From positions 62,001 to 126,000 of the forward strand of contig CAWDNP010000005.1 in assembly GCA_963803755.1 (NCBI GenBank): DNA of 64,000 bases, read 5' to 3'. The position numbers and the translations under genes are program-made. This document shows positions 18,592 to 29,072 of the stretch, in pieces. The stretch comes from CAVUPF01 sp963803755 (GTDB lineage: Bacteria > Actinomycetota > Thermoleophilia > Solirubrobacterales > 70-9). The first letter of the stretch is position 1. Each line of letters opens with the position of its first letter. The notes under the pieces are model-generated. The model worked only from the letters and a program-made list of their open reading frames with translations. It did not search any database and was not told the origin of the DNA.

Positions 18592-19950
18592 TGACGGTGC
18601 GCTGGCTGCTGTTAAAGGACCTGCAGATCCTGCGGCGATCGCCGTTGCAGGCGTTCCTGCTCGTCGCCTACCCGGTCCTGATCGCGATCTTGGTCGGCTT
18701 CGCGATCTCCCGCGGGCCCGAAAAGCCGCGAGTCGCTTTCCTCAACGAAGTCCCTGCCGGCGACCGGGTCAGCGTCGGCGGACAGCAGCTACCGGCGGCC
18801 GGGGTCAGCAACCGCATCTGCGCGAAGGGTCGAGTGCGTGCACGTCAAGGACCGTGGCGAAGCTGTCACCGAGGTCAGCTCCGGCGATGCGCTGGCGGCA
18901 CTGATCCTCCCCTCCGATCTGGTCGACCAGATCAACTCGCTCTCGACTCTAAGCCCCGGTACGCCAAAGGTCGAAGTGCTCGTCAACGAGGAGGACCCGG
19001 TCAAGGCGAAGCTGGTCGACGAACGCATCCCACCCTGCTGGCGCAAGCGAACCTGGCGATCGCGCGCCGCATCGCGGCCGAAGGCGGCCACTACCTCAAC
19101 CTCCTCATCGACGGCGGCGGCCTCCCCGTGCTCGGCCAGACGATCCACATCCTCGGCCTCCGAGCCAGCGCCCAGATCCTCACCGCGCTGGGCCCGGCGC
19201 TGCCCGCCGGCCCGCTGCGCAGCTCACTCGAGCAGGTGACCGACTTCGCCGACCAGGCTCGCGAAAACCTCAATGTCGCAGGACCCCTGATAGACCGGCT
19301 GGCGCAGCCGATCGAGGTCAAGAAGGACGTGGTCAACGGCTCGACGCCGCCGCTGGAAATCTTCGCGATCGCCGTCGCCGCGACCCTCACCCTGACCTTC
19401 GTAACCGTGCTGCTGGTCGCCGGCTCGCTCGCGCTAGAGCGGGAGGAGAACGCCTTCTCCCGCCTCACCCGCGGCCTCATCTCCCCCTCTGCCCTGCTCG
19501 GCGAGAAGGTCGCGCTAGGGATGGGCGCCGGCCTGTTGGTCACTTTGCTGATGCTCACCGGCCTGGAGATCTTCGTGCCCCTCCACTGGAGCCGCTTCGG
19601 CCTCTGGCTGGTGGCGATCCTCGCCGGTGGCGGAGCGCTGGCCGCTGCCGGTGCGGCGCTCGGCGCGGCGGCGCGCGAGGTCCGCGCCGTCTCCCTGCTC
19701 GCCTTCATGGTCACCCTTCCGATCGCCTTCCTCTCGCTGATCCCCTCAGGGGTCGTCGGGCCAGGGCTCTACGACGCGATCAAGCTGGTCACGGCGCTCT
19801 TCCCGTTCAAGCCGGCGCTGGCGGCGATGATCGCGGCGCTCGATTCCGGCGGGACGGGGATCGGCGGGCCGCTGCTGCACTTGGTCGTCCTGGCTCGCCG
19901 CTTACGGCTTGATTGCGCGTTTTGCGCTGCGGCGATTCGCATCGGTCTAG
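18591..19950 (+). CDS. ABC-2 type transporter permease, frameshifted
   Basis: The permease partner of the preceding ATPase. An N-terminal cytoplasmic segment and first helix (LQAFLLVAYPVLIAILVGFA) lead into a long extracellular domain of about 200 residues that contains a periplasmic-loop pattern typical of ABC-2 proteins. Five C-terminal helices follow, including IAVAATLTLTFVTVLLVAGS and VSLLAFMVTLPIAFLSLI. Shifts at about 18820, 19030 and 19900. The last reading ends YGLIARFALRRFASV at TAG 19948. Combined length about 450 residues. Confidence 0.82.
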
Positions 19951-19960
19951 GGTGCCGGAC

Positions 19961-20743
19961 ATGCGCGTGCTGTTCATCGGAGACGTTGTGGGTGGGCCCG
20001 GGCGCCGGGGCTTGCGCGACAGCGATGCCTGCGCTGACGGGAGCGCACTCGCCCGATTTCGTGATTGTGAATGGGGAGAACTCTGCTGGAGGGATGGGGA
20101 TCACCGAGAAGACAGCGCGGCGACCTGTTCGATGCCGGGGCGGATGTGATCACCAGCGGGAACCACGTCTACCGGCACAGGGAGGTCTATGACTTCCTCG
20201 ATCGGGACGAGCGCGTGATCAGGCCCGCCAACTATCCGCACGCCAATCCCGGGCGGGGGCATACCGTGGTCGAGGCCGGAGGGCGGCAGGTCGGGGTGAT
20301 CAACCTGAGCGGCGCGGAGGGATTGAAGGTGGCCCGCTCCCCCTTCCACGAGGTCGACAGCCGTCCTCGAGAGGATCGAGGCCGACTGCGTCATCGTCGA
20401 CTTCCACGCCGAGATGACCAGTGAGAAGGTGGCGATGGGGTGGCACCTAGACGGCAGGGTCGCGGCGGTCTTCGGAACGCACACCCACGTTCCGACAGCG
20501 GACGCACGAGTGTTGCCGAGGGGGACGGCGTTCATCTCCGACGTCGGCATGACCGGCTCGCGCACCAGCGTGCTCGGCGTAAAGCCGGAGCAGGTGCTGG
20601 AGCGGCTGATCACTCAGATGCCGGTGAAGTTTGAGACCGCCGACGAGGACGTGTGGGTGATGGGCGCGGTCGTGGAGGTCAACTCCAGCGGGTTAGCTGA
20701 CTCTATTCAGCAGGTGCTGGTTCCCGCTTCTGTCGATCCGTAG
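19961..20743 (+). CDS. ymdB: YmdB-family metallophosphoesterase, frameshifted
   Basis: A TIGR00282-type cyclic-nucleotide phosphodiesterase. Metal-site motifs: MRVLFIGDVVGGPGRR, VNGENSAGG, ITSGNHVYRHREV, VDFHAEMTSEK, VFGTHTHVPTAD and SDVGMTGSR. ATG 19961 is 10 bp after the permease stop. Shifts at about 20020, 20120 and 20360; joined length about 260 residues, normal for the family. In other bacteria YmdB hydrolyses 2',3'-cyclic nucleotides and affects RNA decay and biofilm genes. Its link to the upstream transporter is positional only. Confidence 0.9.
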
Positions 20744-20744
20744 C

Positions 20745-20784
20745 CGGGTGGGGAGTCCTGTGCCCCTACCCGCTTAACTTTTTT
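20745..20784 (+). terminator. Rho-independent terminator after ymdB
   Basis: A 9-10 bp stem (CGGGTGGGG at 20745-20753 with CCCCTACCCG at 20763-20772, one G-U pair) around a 9-nt loop, followed by six T residues at 20779-20784. It starts two bases after the ymdB stop and overlaps the 3-prime end of the convergent membrane gene. Confidence 0.7.
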
Positions 20785-22372
20785 GGCGGAGCGTGGTCTG
20801 TTGGCCGCGGTTGTATTGCCGAAAAAGTACAAGCCGTGGGGAGGGGCACCTGACTCCCTTTAGAGAGGCCATGGCTATGAGTAGCAGTGGGTAGAACCAA
20901 ACTATGTAGAGATAAAACCAGTGGTGCATCGCGAGCTGGAGAGCTATGAGGAGCGCCGCTCCCAGGGCGGCTACCTGCACGAGCGTCTTTTTGCGAGGTC
21001 GAAAAGCCAGTAGCAGGGACAGAGCCGCCGTTGCGGCTAGGAGTGCGATGCGTAAGGGTTCCAGGCTAGGGACCTGGCCCCAGATGCTGAAGGGGGAGTT
21101 TCTGCCGGCCTGGTAGGCGATGGTTCGTTCGTAGAAGGTGTGAGGCCGGGATCGATCGCCGGCCACAAGCATCACCAAAACCGACGCGTGAGGAAGCTCA
21201 GAGCAAACGTCACTCGCGTCCTTGCGATTGGCCCCGTACATCATCAACATCGGCGCCAACAGTACGGGTGCAAACTTCGTGAACGTTGCCAGGGCGGTCA
21301 TCGCCCCTCGAGCCATCGGGCGTGCCAGTACCAGCAGTGTCGCCACCAGCAGCAGCGCCACCAGTGTGTCGTTGGAGTTTGACTCCAGCGCGTAGGCGGT
21401 ATACGGGTAAGCGGCCCAGCCGAAGGCGAGGGTCGCGGCGAGCTTGCGGCCCGCCGGGCCGGGCCGGATCCGGATGCCGAGGAGGACAGGAAGCCAAAGG
21501 TGAGGAGATCGAAGACCACGGCGGCGGCGTGGGCGGACGGAAGGTCGTTCCATGTTCCCGACCAGGGCCAGATCCGCTCGAAGGGGACGTAGGCGAGGTA
21601 GTTGACCGGGCCGTAGGTGTCTCCCTGGGAGATGTTCCTTGGGGAAGTTGTCGTAGATCGGCTCGCCGTGGGCGATGCGGTCGGCGCCGACGACGCCCGC
21701 ATAGCCGACGTCGATCACGCCGGAGTCGGCGACGTTCAGCCCGACCCGAAAGCCGATCAGGAAGAGAGCGGCGACCAGCAGCCAGGCGGCTGGCCAGACC
21801 GGGCGGATCCCCTCGCCGCGCCCGCGGAACCCGATCCACAGGGCCCGTCCGAGGAGGTAGAGCAGCGGCGGGTACTGAAGGGGGACCGAGACGCCGATTT
21901 CGGCCCGGTTAAAGTAAGAAGAACGAGGCGCCGAAGCCGACCAGGACGAGGAGGTCGAGGTTGGCGATCCGCCAGAGCCGCCGCCAGTCCACCAGCCCGA
22001 GCAGGAAGAGGGCGCAAAGCGGCACGAAGACGTAGGGGGCGTCGAGCTTGTGGCCGAACGCGCCCGGGTAGCCGCGGGCCATCTTCCAGGCGACCTGATA
22101 GCCGGTCCACGATTCGCGGACCTTGCCGGTGAGCGGGTCGACGACGACCAGCGCCACCTCCTTGCTGCCGGCGAAATAGCCGACTTCCCAGTTGCCGTCG
22201 TTCATCGCGGCGCTGGGCGTCAGGCCCGGGTTCTTTCGCCGCTCTTCGATCGCCTTCGGATCGCTGATTGGCGATCCTGGTCGCCTGCGCCGCGTCGATC
22301 TGTGCCGCGCTCGCTGGGCTCGGCGCGAGCAGGGCGCCAACGAGCAGGACTGCGAGTCGTCAGGCGCTTCAC
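20774..22372 (-). CDS. Polytopic membrane protein, GT-C/GT87-like with exported N-terminal domain, frameshifted
   Basis: GTG 22372 overlaps the upstream stop as GTGA. Joined frames give a signal peptide, then an exported domain (IEERRKNPGLTPSAAMNDGN, VALVVVDPLTGKVRESWTG) that looks PepSY-like, then about ten membrane helices with FNRAEIGVSVPLQYPPLLYL, YDNFPK, DTYGPVNYLAYVPFE and YALESNSNDTLVALLLVATL. This is the pattern of DUF2029/GT87 mannosyltransferase-like proteins, with an acidic residue in the first long loop region (PIYDNFP). Shifts near 22280, 21900, 21620-21700 and 21480. The 3-prime 500 bases are visibly less GC-rich than neighbours. Lipid-linked sugar transfer is an inference. Confidence 0.65.
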
Positions 22373-23911
22373 TGCGAGTCGCCCAATCCCGAAGTGCTCC
22401 AGCACGACCGGCGCAACGTCGCGCAGCGCCCACTGCTCCCGCTCGCCGGCGACCTCCGGCCCGCAGCCGACGAAGAGCAGCGGGCCGAGCGAGTCGCCGG
22501 CGTGCAGGGAGCCGTGGCTGCCGCCGCCGACGTGGGTGACACCGCCCCAGTCGACCGCCTCGAAGCCGGGCGCTAGGGAGAGGACGAAGTCGCCGGCGCT
22601 CGGCGCGGTGAGAGCCGACCAGACGCGAGCGAGCGGGTCGGGGTAGGCGTCGCTGCGCAGCCGCCCGTCCTCGATCCGCGCCTCCAGCACCGACAGCTCT
22701 CCCTCGATCTCCCAACGCCCGCCGCGCAGGTCGGCGACCGTGCCGCCGGGCCGGAAGCGGACCCGCTCCCCGACACGCTCGACCACCGCCACCTCCCCGC
22801 CCCCGGCAGGCATCCCGGGCTCGCGCGCTCCAGCGGCTTCCCGTCCGGACCCTCAAGGCAGCAGACGAGGTCGACGCCCTCGATCTCAGCTCAGCGCCCG
22901 CGTCGACCGCCCGCGGCTCTGCCCGCTCGCCCTCACTCGGCAGCAGGTAGACGTGCGCCGCCCGCCCGGTCGGGCTGACCGCGAGCTGGGCCGACTCCGG
23001 CCTGGCCTCAGACGGCTGCAGCACAGTCCACTCCCGACCCAGGAGCTCCGCCAGCGGCAGGCCGCGATGCACCGGCGTCTGAGCGTGGTCGGCCAGCAGG
23101 ATCAGGGCGTACTCATCGAGGAAGGCGTCGAGCCCGCCCGCCGCCTCGGCCAGCTTCTTAAAGCAGCGGTCGGCCTTGGCGATCGACTCGACGCTCTCCT
23201 GCGGCCCGTGGCGGTGGGAGTAGTTGTCGTTATCAGGCAGGGAGAAGAGCAGGAAGTCGAAGAGGTCAGCCTTAACCAGCTCCGCTGCGCAGCAGGCCGA
23301 GTAGCCGTCGCGGCTGCCGGGAATCGAGGACGGCTTGCAGGGGACCTCGCGACTAGCATAGAGGTCGCCGTAGAAGAGTTCGCCGGGGCCCCAGGTGTGG
23401 TGGCGGAACTTGAGCCGGGTCGCCTCGACTGCGCGGCGCAGCAGGCCATCGAGGGAGACCTGATGGCAGTGGCGCCCCACGGTAGATCAGGAACGGGGTG
23501 CAGGCAGTGCGGGCACCGGCGGCGTCGAGGCGCTCGAAGAGGGTCTGAATCTCGGGGTTGAGATGCGCCAGGTTCATGTTGTAGACGAGGTCATAGAGGG
23601 TGCGGAAGACCCCGAAGGAGCGGCTCGCCTCCAGCGAGGAGCCGTACTCGACGTAGCGCTGCTCCAGCCGGTGGTACCAATTCATGCCGCTGATCCAGTG
23701 CTGCTCGGCGCCGCAGGCCGGTGACCATCTCAGCGCAGGCGACCGGCGTCACCGAGGGGAAGCTGGAGACGCAGTCCGGGACGAGGACGCCGCGCTCAAG
23801 CAACGCCGCGAAGGTCGGCGCCCGCCCCTCGGCGACGGCTCGCTCCAGCATGTCGGTGCGCAACGAGTCGACGTAGGTGAGGACGAGCTTCTTCGCGGGC
23901 ATCGCCCACAA
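22369..23911 (-). CDS. Alkaline-phosphatase-superfamily phosphodiesterase (NPP-like), frameshifted
   Basis: Metal-site and nucleophile motifs of the nucleotide pyrophosphatase/phosphodiesterase group are visible: LVLTYVDSLRTDML, the nucleophile region SSFPSVTPVACAEMVTG, LPDNDNYSHRHGP and ILLADHAQTPV. The C-terminal part contains GGGSHGSLHAGDSLGPLLFV. No signal peptide is seen, so the enzyme is probably cytosolic. At least five shifts occur (about 23720, 23490, 22890, 22810, 22390). It ends in GTGA with the membrane protein downstream and is preceded by a small membrane protein. Start ATG 23896 (MPAKKLVLTY) is as likely as 23911. Confidence 0.8.
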
Positions 23912-23932
23912 ATGATGCTCGACCGGCGCGGC

Positions 23933-24368
23933 CTACCGCAGCACGCGCAGGCCCGCGTGCTTTCGCCGCGCACGGCGGCGACGGGCGATCGCGAGCCAGG
24001 CCAGCGAGGCCACCACCAAGAGCGCGGCGGGCGGCAACAGCACCGAGATCGCGACGACCACGAGGGCGATAAGTGAGATCAGGAAGCCGAGCGCGGCGGA
24101 GCCGGCCCCCTTGCGCCGCCCCGCGCCGCCGACCACGTCGCTTAGGACAATGCAGGCGAAGGCGGCGCCGAGCAGGCAGAAGATCGCTCCGACCGGACGC
24201 GTCGAGATTGGCAACGCCCGCTAGCAGGAAGCCGACGACCAAGCCGATCACCGAGGCGAGCAAGGTCATCCTGCCGCGCGCTGATCCATGGGTGCCGGTC
24301 GTCCCGGCGAGCATCCCGATCGCGATGCCGATGCCGAGCTCGAGGCTGATGCCGGAGAGGAAGCTCAC
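23933..24368 (-). CDS. Small integral membrane protein, unknown function, one frameshift
   Basis: About 145 residues from GTG 24368. Four or five helices: ISLELGIGIAIGMLAG, MTLLASVIGLVVGFLLAGV, IFCLLGAAFACIVLSDVVGG, LGFLISLIALVVVAISVLL, with a strongly basic C-terminus. One shift at about 24200. It lies 21 bp upstream of the phosphodiesterase gene and probably starts that operon. I do not recognise the family. Confidence 0.6.
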
Positions 24369-24423
24369 GCCCCGAAAACCTAGTCCTCCTGGCGCTTTCG
24401 CGTGGATTCGGCACACTTGGGGT

Positions 24424-25792
24424 ATGAGCGAGCCGCCGAGCCCGCCGCAGCGGCGGCGAGCCCACACCAGGACGCGGGACCTAGAGCGCTACGCCGGGCT
24501 GTTCGCCGAGCGCACCGCGGTGATGCGCTCATCGGCGATGCGGGACCTGATGGCGATGACCGCCCGCCCCGAGGTGATCTCGCTGGCCGGCGGACTGCCG
24601 GACACCTCGACCTTCCCGCCGCAGAGCTTCGCCGCGCAGATGACCCGGATTGCCCAGGACTCAGCAGCAGAGGCGCTGCAGTACGGGCCGACCGAGGGCT
24701 TCGAGGAGACCAAGGACTGCATCGTGCAGGTGATGGGCGCCGAGGGGATGCTGCCCGACCCCGACGACGTGATCGTCACCACCGGCGGCCAGCAGGCGAT
24801 CGACCTGATCTGCAAGACCCTCCTTGATCCCGGCGACGTGGTGATCTGCGAGGCGCCGACCTACCCCGGCGCGGTGCCGGTGTTCTGCAGCTACCAGGCC
24901 GACGTCCGCCAGATCGAGTGCGACGCGGACGGGATGCGGATCGAGGTGCTGGAAGAGGTGCTGGAGCGGCTGGCCGACGAGGGGCGGCGGCCGAAATTCA
25001 TCTACTCGGTGCCCAGCTTCCAGAACCCGGCCGGGGTGACGATGTCCCTGCAGCGTCGCCGGCGCCTGGTCGAGCTGGCTCGCCTGCACGAGCTCCTGAT
25101 CCTCGAGGACAACCCCTACGGTCTGCTCCGCTACGGCGGCGAGCCGCTGCCGCCGCTCTACCAGCTCGACGGCGGCGACTACGTGCTCTACGTCGGCACC
25201 TTCTCGAAGATCCTCTCGCCCGGCATCCGCCTCGGCTGGGCGGTGGCGCCGCCGCCGGTGATGGAGAAGATCGTGCTCGGCAAGCAGGCCTCCGACCTAT
25301 GCACCTCGACCCTGACCCAGTACTTCGTGCGCGAGTACTTCGCCGAAGGGCGGTGGCGCCAGTACGTCGAGGACCTGGTCGAGATCTATCGCCGCCGCCG
25401 CGACGTCATGCTCGAGGCGCTGGCGCGAGCACTTCCCGGCGCAGGCGAGCTGGACCGAGCCCGAGGGCGGCCTCTTCATCTGGGCGACCCTGCCCGAGTA
25501 CATCGACACCAGCGACCTGCTGGCCAAGGCGCTGCGCGACGACGTCGCCTTCGTGCCGGGCCAGGCCGCCTACGTCGACGGTCGCGGCCACAGCTCGATG
25601 CGCCTCAACTTCTCCGGCGTCAGCGAGAGTGAGATCCGCGAGGGCATCCGCCGGATCGGCAATGTCATCTCAGAGCAGGTGGAACTCTACGGGGCGCTGA
25701 CCGGCGAGCGCCCGGCGGCCGCGGCTGCGCGAGAGGAAGCGGGGAAGGCAAACGTGCTGCCGTTTCGCAAGACGGGTGAGGCGGGCTCGTGA
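24424..25792 (+). CDS. PLP-dependent aminotransferase, Aro8/MocR-catalytic type, one frameshift
   Basis: Fold-type I aminotransferase without the MocR DNA-binding domain. Motifs: ISLAGGLPDTSTFP, QYGPTEGFEETKD, VTTGGQQAIDLICKTL, YSVPSFQNPAGVTM, ILEDNPYGLLRYGG and the PLP Lys in YVGTFSKILSPGIRLGW. One shift at about 25425 before SWTEPEGGLFIW. Length about 455 residues, with a C-terminal tail. Members act on 2-aminoadipate, aromatic or branched-chain amino acids. It is followed by a ligase gene that overlaps its stop (GTGA), so the two products may work on the same substrate. Confidence 0.88.
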
Positions 25793-26722
25793 AGGTGGCG
25801 GTCCTCAAAGGCGGCCGCTCACTTGAGCGCGGCGTCTCGCTGCGCTCCGCCGCCCGGGTCGAGGACGCCCTTGAGCGGCTCGGGCACGAGGTGCTGGCGA
25901 TCGACGTCGGCGCTGATCTGGTCGAGAGGCTGAGCGCCCAGCGCCCCGACGTCGCCTTCGTCGCGATGCATGGGCCGGGCGGCGAGGACGGCACCGCGCA
26001 GGAGCTGCTGGAGATCCTCGGACATCCCGTTCACCGGCCCCGGCGTCGCGGCCTGCGCCCGCTGCATGGACAAGGTGCTCGCCAAGCACTCGCTGCGCGA
26101 GGCGGGCGTCCCGACGCCGGACTGGTTCGCATTCAACGAGACGGCCTTCCGCGAGCTCGGCGCCGCCGATGCGCTCGGCCGGTTGGAGGAGCGGCTCGGT
26201 TTCCCGCTCGTGGTCAAGCCGAGCCGCGGCGGCTCGGCGCTGGGGGTCAAGTTCGCTGCGAGCCGAGCCGAGGTGCCGGAGGCCCTGATCTCGGCCTTCA
26301 GCTACGACAGCCGGGTGCTGCTGGAGCGCTACGTCGAGGGCCGAGAGCTGGCGGTGAGCGTGCTCGGCGAGCAGCCGCTGCCGGCGTCGAGGCGATCCCC
26401 GCAGGCGAGGACCGCTATGACTTCGAGGCGCGATATGAGATCGGCCGCACCACCTTCGCCTGCCCGGCCGAGCTGGGGGAGGACGAGGGGGCGCGGTGAC
26501 CGACGGCGGCGCTGGGCGCCTACCGCGCGCTCGGCTGTACCGGCTTTGCCCGTGCCGACCTGATCCTCGGCGCGGACGGGCCGCAGGTGCTCGAGGTAAA
26601 CGCGATCCCCGGCCTCACCGACACCAGCCTCCTCCCCCAGGCCGCCGAGGCGGCGGGGATGCCGTTCGAGGGCCTCGTCGAGCGCATCCTCGACCTGGCC
26701 CTGAACCCTGCTCGCCGCCTAG
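25789..26722 (+). CDS. D-Ala-D-Ala ligase-like ATP-grasp enzyme (copy 1), frameshifted
   Basis: ATP-grasp ligase with Ddl features: the N-terminal KVAVLKGGRSLERGVSLRSA (catalytic Glu), FVAMHGPGGEDG, the ATP-binding RLGFPLVVKPSRGGSALGVK, DRYDFEARYEIG and LEVNAIPGLTDTSLLPQAA. Shifts at about 26025, 26380 and 26505. The end is placed at TAG 26720-26722. It overlaps the aminotransferase gene. A second, intact ddl lies at 51744-52709 in the cell-wall block. The two are clearly different sequences, so this copy could be the secondary D-Ala-D-Ala ligase or an amino-acid ligase with other specificity. Confidence 0.8.
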
Positions 26723-27204
26723 GAATCCTCTCCCTGCGCGAAGTCCTCGGGGGAGACCTCGTCGAGGAACTCCTTGAACTTGTCGACAACCTCCTCGGTG
26801 TCCTCTACCTCATGTTCGAACTCGATCGCGGACTCCTCGATCACCTCCTCGGCCGCGAAGATCGGGGCCGAGACGCGGACGGCGAGGGCGAGGGCGTCGG
26901 AGGGTCGCGAGTCGATCTCCATCTCCGACCCGTTGACCGAGACCGTGATCGAGGCGTAGAAGGTGTTGTCGCGCAGCTCGGTGACCGAGACCCGCTCGCA
27001 CTTGGCGTCGAGCTGCTCGAGCAGGTCGGAGAGCAGGTCATGGGTCATCGGCCGGGGCGTCGAGGCGCCCTGGAGCTTCATCAGGATCGCCGCCGCCTCG
27101 GGGTGCCCGATCCAGATCGGCAGGAACTTGTTGCTGTCGACGGTCTTCAGCAAGACGATCGGCTGCTTGCCGACCATGTCGAAGCTGACGCCGTAGATCT
27201 GCAT
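26719..27204 (-). CDS. BFN-domain (DUF151) bifunctional nuclease family protein
   Basis: A 161-residue BFN-domain protein: MQIYGVSFDMVGKQPIVLLK, LPIWIGHPEAAAILMKLQG, SRPSDALALAVRVSAPIFA and an acidic C-terminal tail. Archetypes were reported with RNase and DNase activity; most bacterial members are uncharacterised. Start ATG 27204, or GTG 27213, is only 4-13 bp downstream of tRNA-Ile on the same strand, with no ribosome binding site visible. Its stop lies back-to-back with the convergent ligase. Confidence 0.88.
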   Translation of the reverse strand: MQIYGVSFDMVGKQPIVLLKTVDSNKFLPIWIGHPEAAAILMKLQGASTPRPMTHDLLSDLLEQLDAKCERVSVTELRDNTFYASITVSVNGSEMEIDSRPSDALALAVRVSAPIFAAEEVIEESAIEFEHEVEDTEEVVDKFKEFLDEVSPEDFAQGEDS

Positions 27205-27216
27205 CTGCTGCACGAG

Positions 27217-27290
<74 letters not shown>

Positions 27291-27337
27291 GAATTGTGGC
27301 GATGATAGCGGCCGGACTGGGGCTTCAGGCACAGCGC

Positions 27338-28212
27338 TCAGGCGCGGCGGCGGCCGAGCTTCCGCGCCAAGGCGAGTGCTTCATCGAGGTCATCAAAGCG
27401 GATCTCGACCGCGATCTCCTCCCCTCGCGGGCGGACCTTGACCTCGCGTCCGAGGGCCGACTCGAGGCGGTCGGCCGCCTCGCTCAGCGCCGCGGCCTCC
27501 TCCGGGATCGACCTTCCTGCGGGCCCCGGCTCCGCTCTTCGGCTGGCCAGCCAGCCGAACTCTGTCCTCGGTCTCGCGGACCGACCACCCGCCTCGCGCC
27601 GCGTCGCGGGCGAGGCGGCGGCGGACGTCGTTGCCGCGCGCCGCGAGAAGGGCGCGGCCGTGACCCTCGCTCAGCTCGCCCGACTCGAGCAGGGCGAGCG
27701 TCTCGTCGGGTAGGTCGAGGAGGCGGATCAGGTTGGAGACGGCCGGGCGGCTGCGGCCGACGCGGCGCGCCAGCTCCTCTTTGGAGAGCCCGAGGTCCTC
27801 GACCAGGGAGGCGCAGGCGCGCGCCTCCTCGACCGGGTTGAGGTCCTCGCGGACCATGTTCTCGATCAGCGCCGCCTGCAGGCGCTCGGCCTCCGCCTGG
27901 GTCGCGGACCACCGCCGGCACCCTCTCCAACCCCGCCTGCCTGGCCGCCCGCCAGCGCCGCTCGCCGGCGATCAGCTCGTAGCTGCCGTCGTGAAGGGGG
28001 CGGACGAGCAGCGGCTGCACGACGCCGCTGGCCTCGATCGAGGCGGCCAGCCCGGCCAGTGCCTCAGGGTCGAACTTCGTTCGCGGCTGGTTCGGATTCG
28101 GCTTGATCAAGCCGACCGGAAGCTCAAGCAGCTCTCCGGCTCCCTCAGAGATCGTCTCGGGAAGGATCGCGGCGAGGCCGCGGCCGATCCCGCGCTTGGT
28201 CCCGCTAGCCAC
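27338..28212 (-). CDS. parB: Chromosome-partitioning protein ParB, frameshifted
   Basis: Centromere-binding CTPase. Visible: N-terminal RGLAAILPE, the ParB/Srx region LIKPNPNQPRTKFDPEALAG, the conserved GERRWRAARQAGLERVPAVV, then ENMVREDLNPVEEA and the helix-turn-helix GLSKEELARRVGRSRPAVSN. The C-terminal dimerisation region reads LGREVKVRPRGEEIAVEI after a shift. Shifts at about 27895 and 27510. GTG 28212 overlaps the parA stop by 8 bp. A near-perfect parS site lies 3 kb away at 31228-31243. Confidence 0.92.
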
Positions 28213-28963
28213 GCTCTTGCAGCTCCTTTGCAAGCGCGCGATAGGCGTCAGACCCACGCGAGTGGGGGGCGTGCTCGGTCACGGGCAGACCATAGCTGGG
28301 GGCCTCGGCGACCCGCACGCTGCGAGGTATCACCGTCTCGAAGACCATCCCGGGAAAGTGGCGGCGCAACTCGCTCTCGACATCCTGCGCGAGTCGAGTG
28401 CGCTCGTCGTGCATGGTGACCAACAGCCCCGACACCTCCAGCGCGGGATTCAGCTCACGCCGGATCAGGTTGAGCGTCTCGAGGAACTGGACCAGGCCCT
28501 CGAGCGCCAGGTACTCGGCCTGCACGGGCACGATCACACGGTCGGCCGCTGCCAGGGAGTTGACGCTGACCGGTCCGAGGGAGGGAGGACAGTCGAGCAG
28601 GGTGACGGCGAAGCGGTCGCGCACCGGACCGAGGCGGTCGCGCAGGCGCGTCTCAGAGCCATCGATCCGCGGCAGCTCGACCGCCGCGCCGGCCAGATCG
28701 CGGTTGGCGGGCACCAGCCAGAGGTTGTCGGGGCCGGCCGGCCGGGCCGCTTCGGCGACCGAGACGTCACCGGTAAGGCAATCATAGGAGGAGGGATGAA
28801 GATCGCGGTCAAGGCCAAGGGCGACCGTCGCATTGCATTGTGGATCGAGGTCGACCAGCAGGGTCTGCGCGCCTGAAGCGGCTACGCAGGCGGCGAGGTT
28901 CACCGAGGTGGTCGTCTTGCCGACCCCACCCTTTTGGTTTGCGACCGCGTAGACGACACCCAT
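28205..28963 (-). CDS. parA: Chromosome-partitioning ATPase ParA
   Basis: A 252-residue deviant Walker ATPase: VANQKGGVGKTTTSVNLAA, switch LLVDLDPQCNATVALG, Walker B LLDCPPSLGPVSVN. It drives origin segregation together with ParB, encoded directly downstream with overlapping ends. The frame is intact although most neighbours are split. Confidence 0.95.
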   Translation of the reverse strand: MGVVYAVANQKGGVGKTTTSVNLAACVAASGAQTLLVDLDPQCNATVALGLDRDLHPSSYDCLTGDVSVAEAARPAGPDNLWLVPANRDLAGAAVELPRIDGSETRLRDRLGPVRDRFAVTLLDCPPSLGPVSVNSLAAADRVIVPVQAEYLALEGLVQFLETLNLIRRELNPALEVSGLLVTMHDERTRLAQDVESELRRHFPGMVFETVIPRSVRVAEAPSYGLPVTEHAPHSRGSDAYRALAKELQERG

Positions 28964-29072
28964 GCCGGGCCAGACTATTTGGGTCCAGGCAGCGGGGCTC
29001 AGCCGCGCGGGCGCTTCTTTGCGATTCCCGGACGACGGGGCAGGTCGGGCGGGGTCGGGCCTTGCTTTCGGA

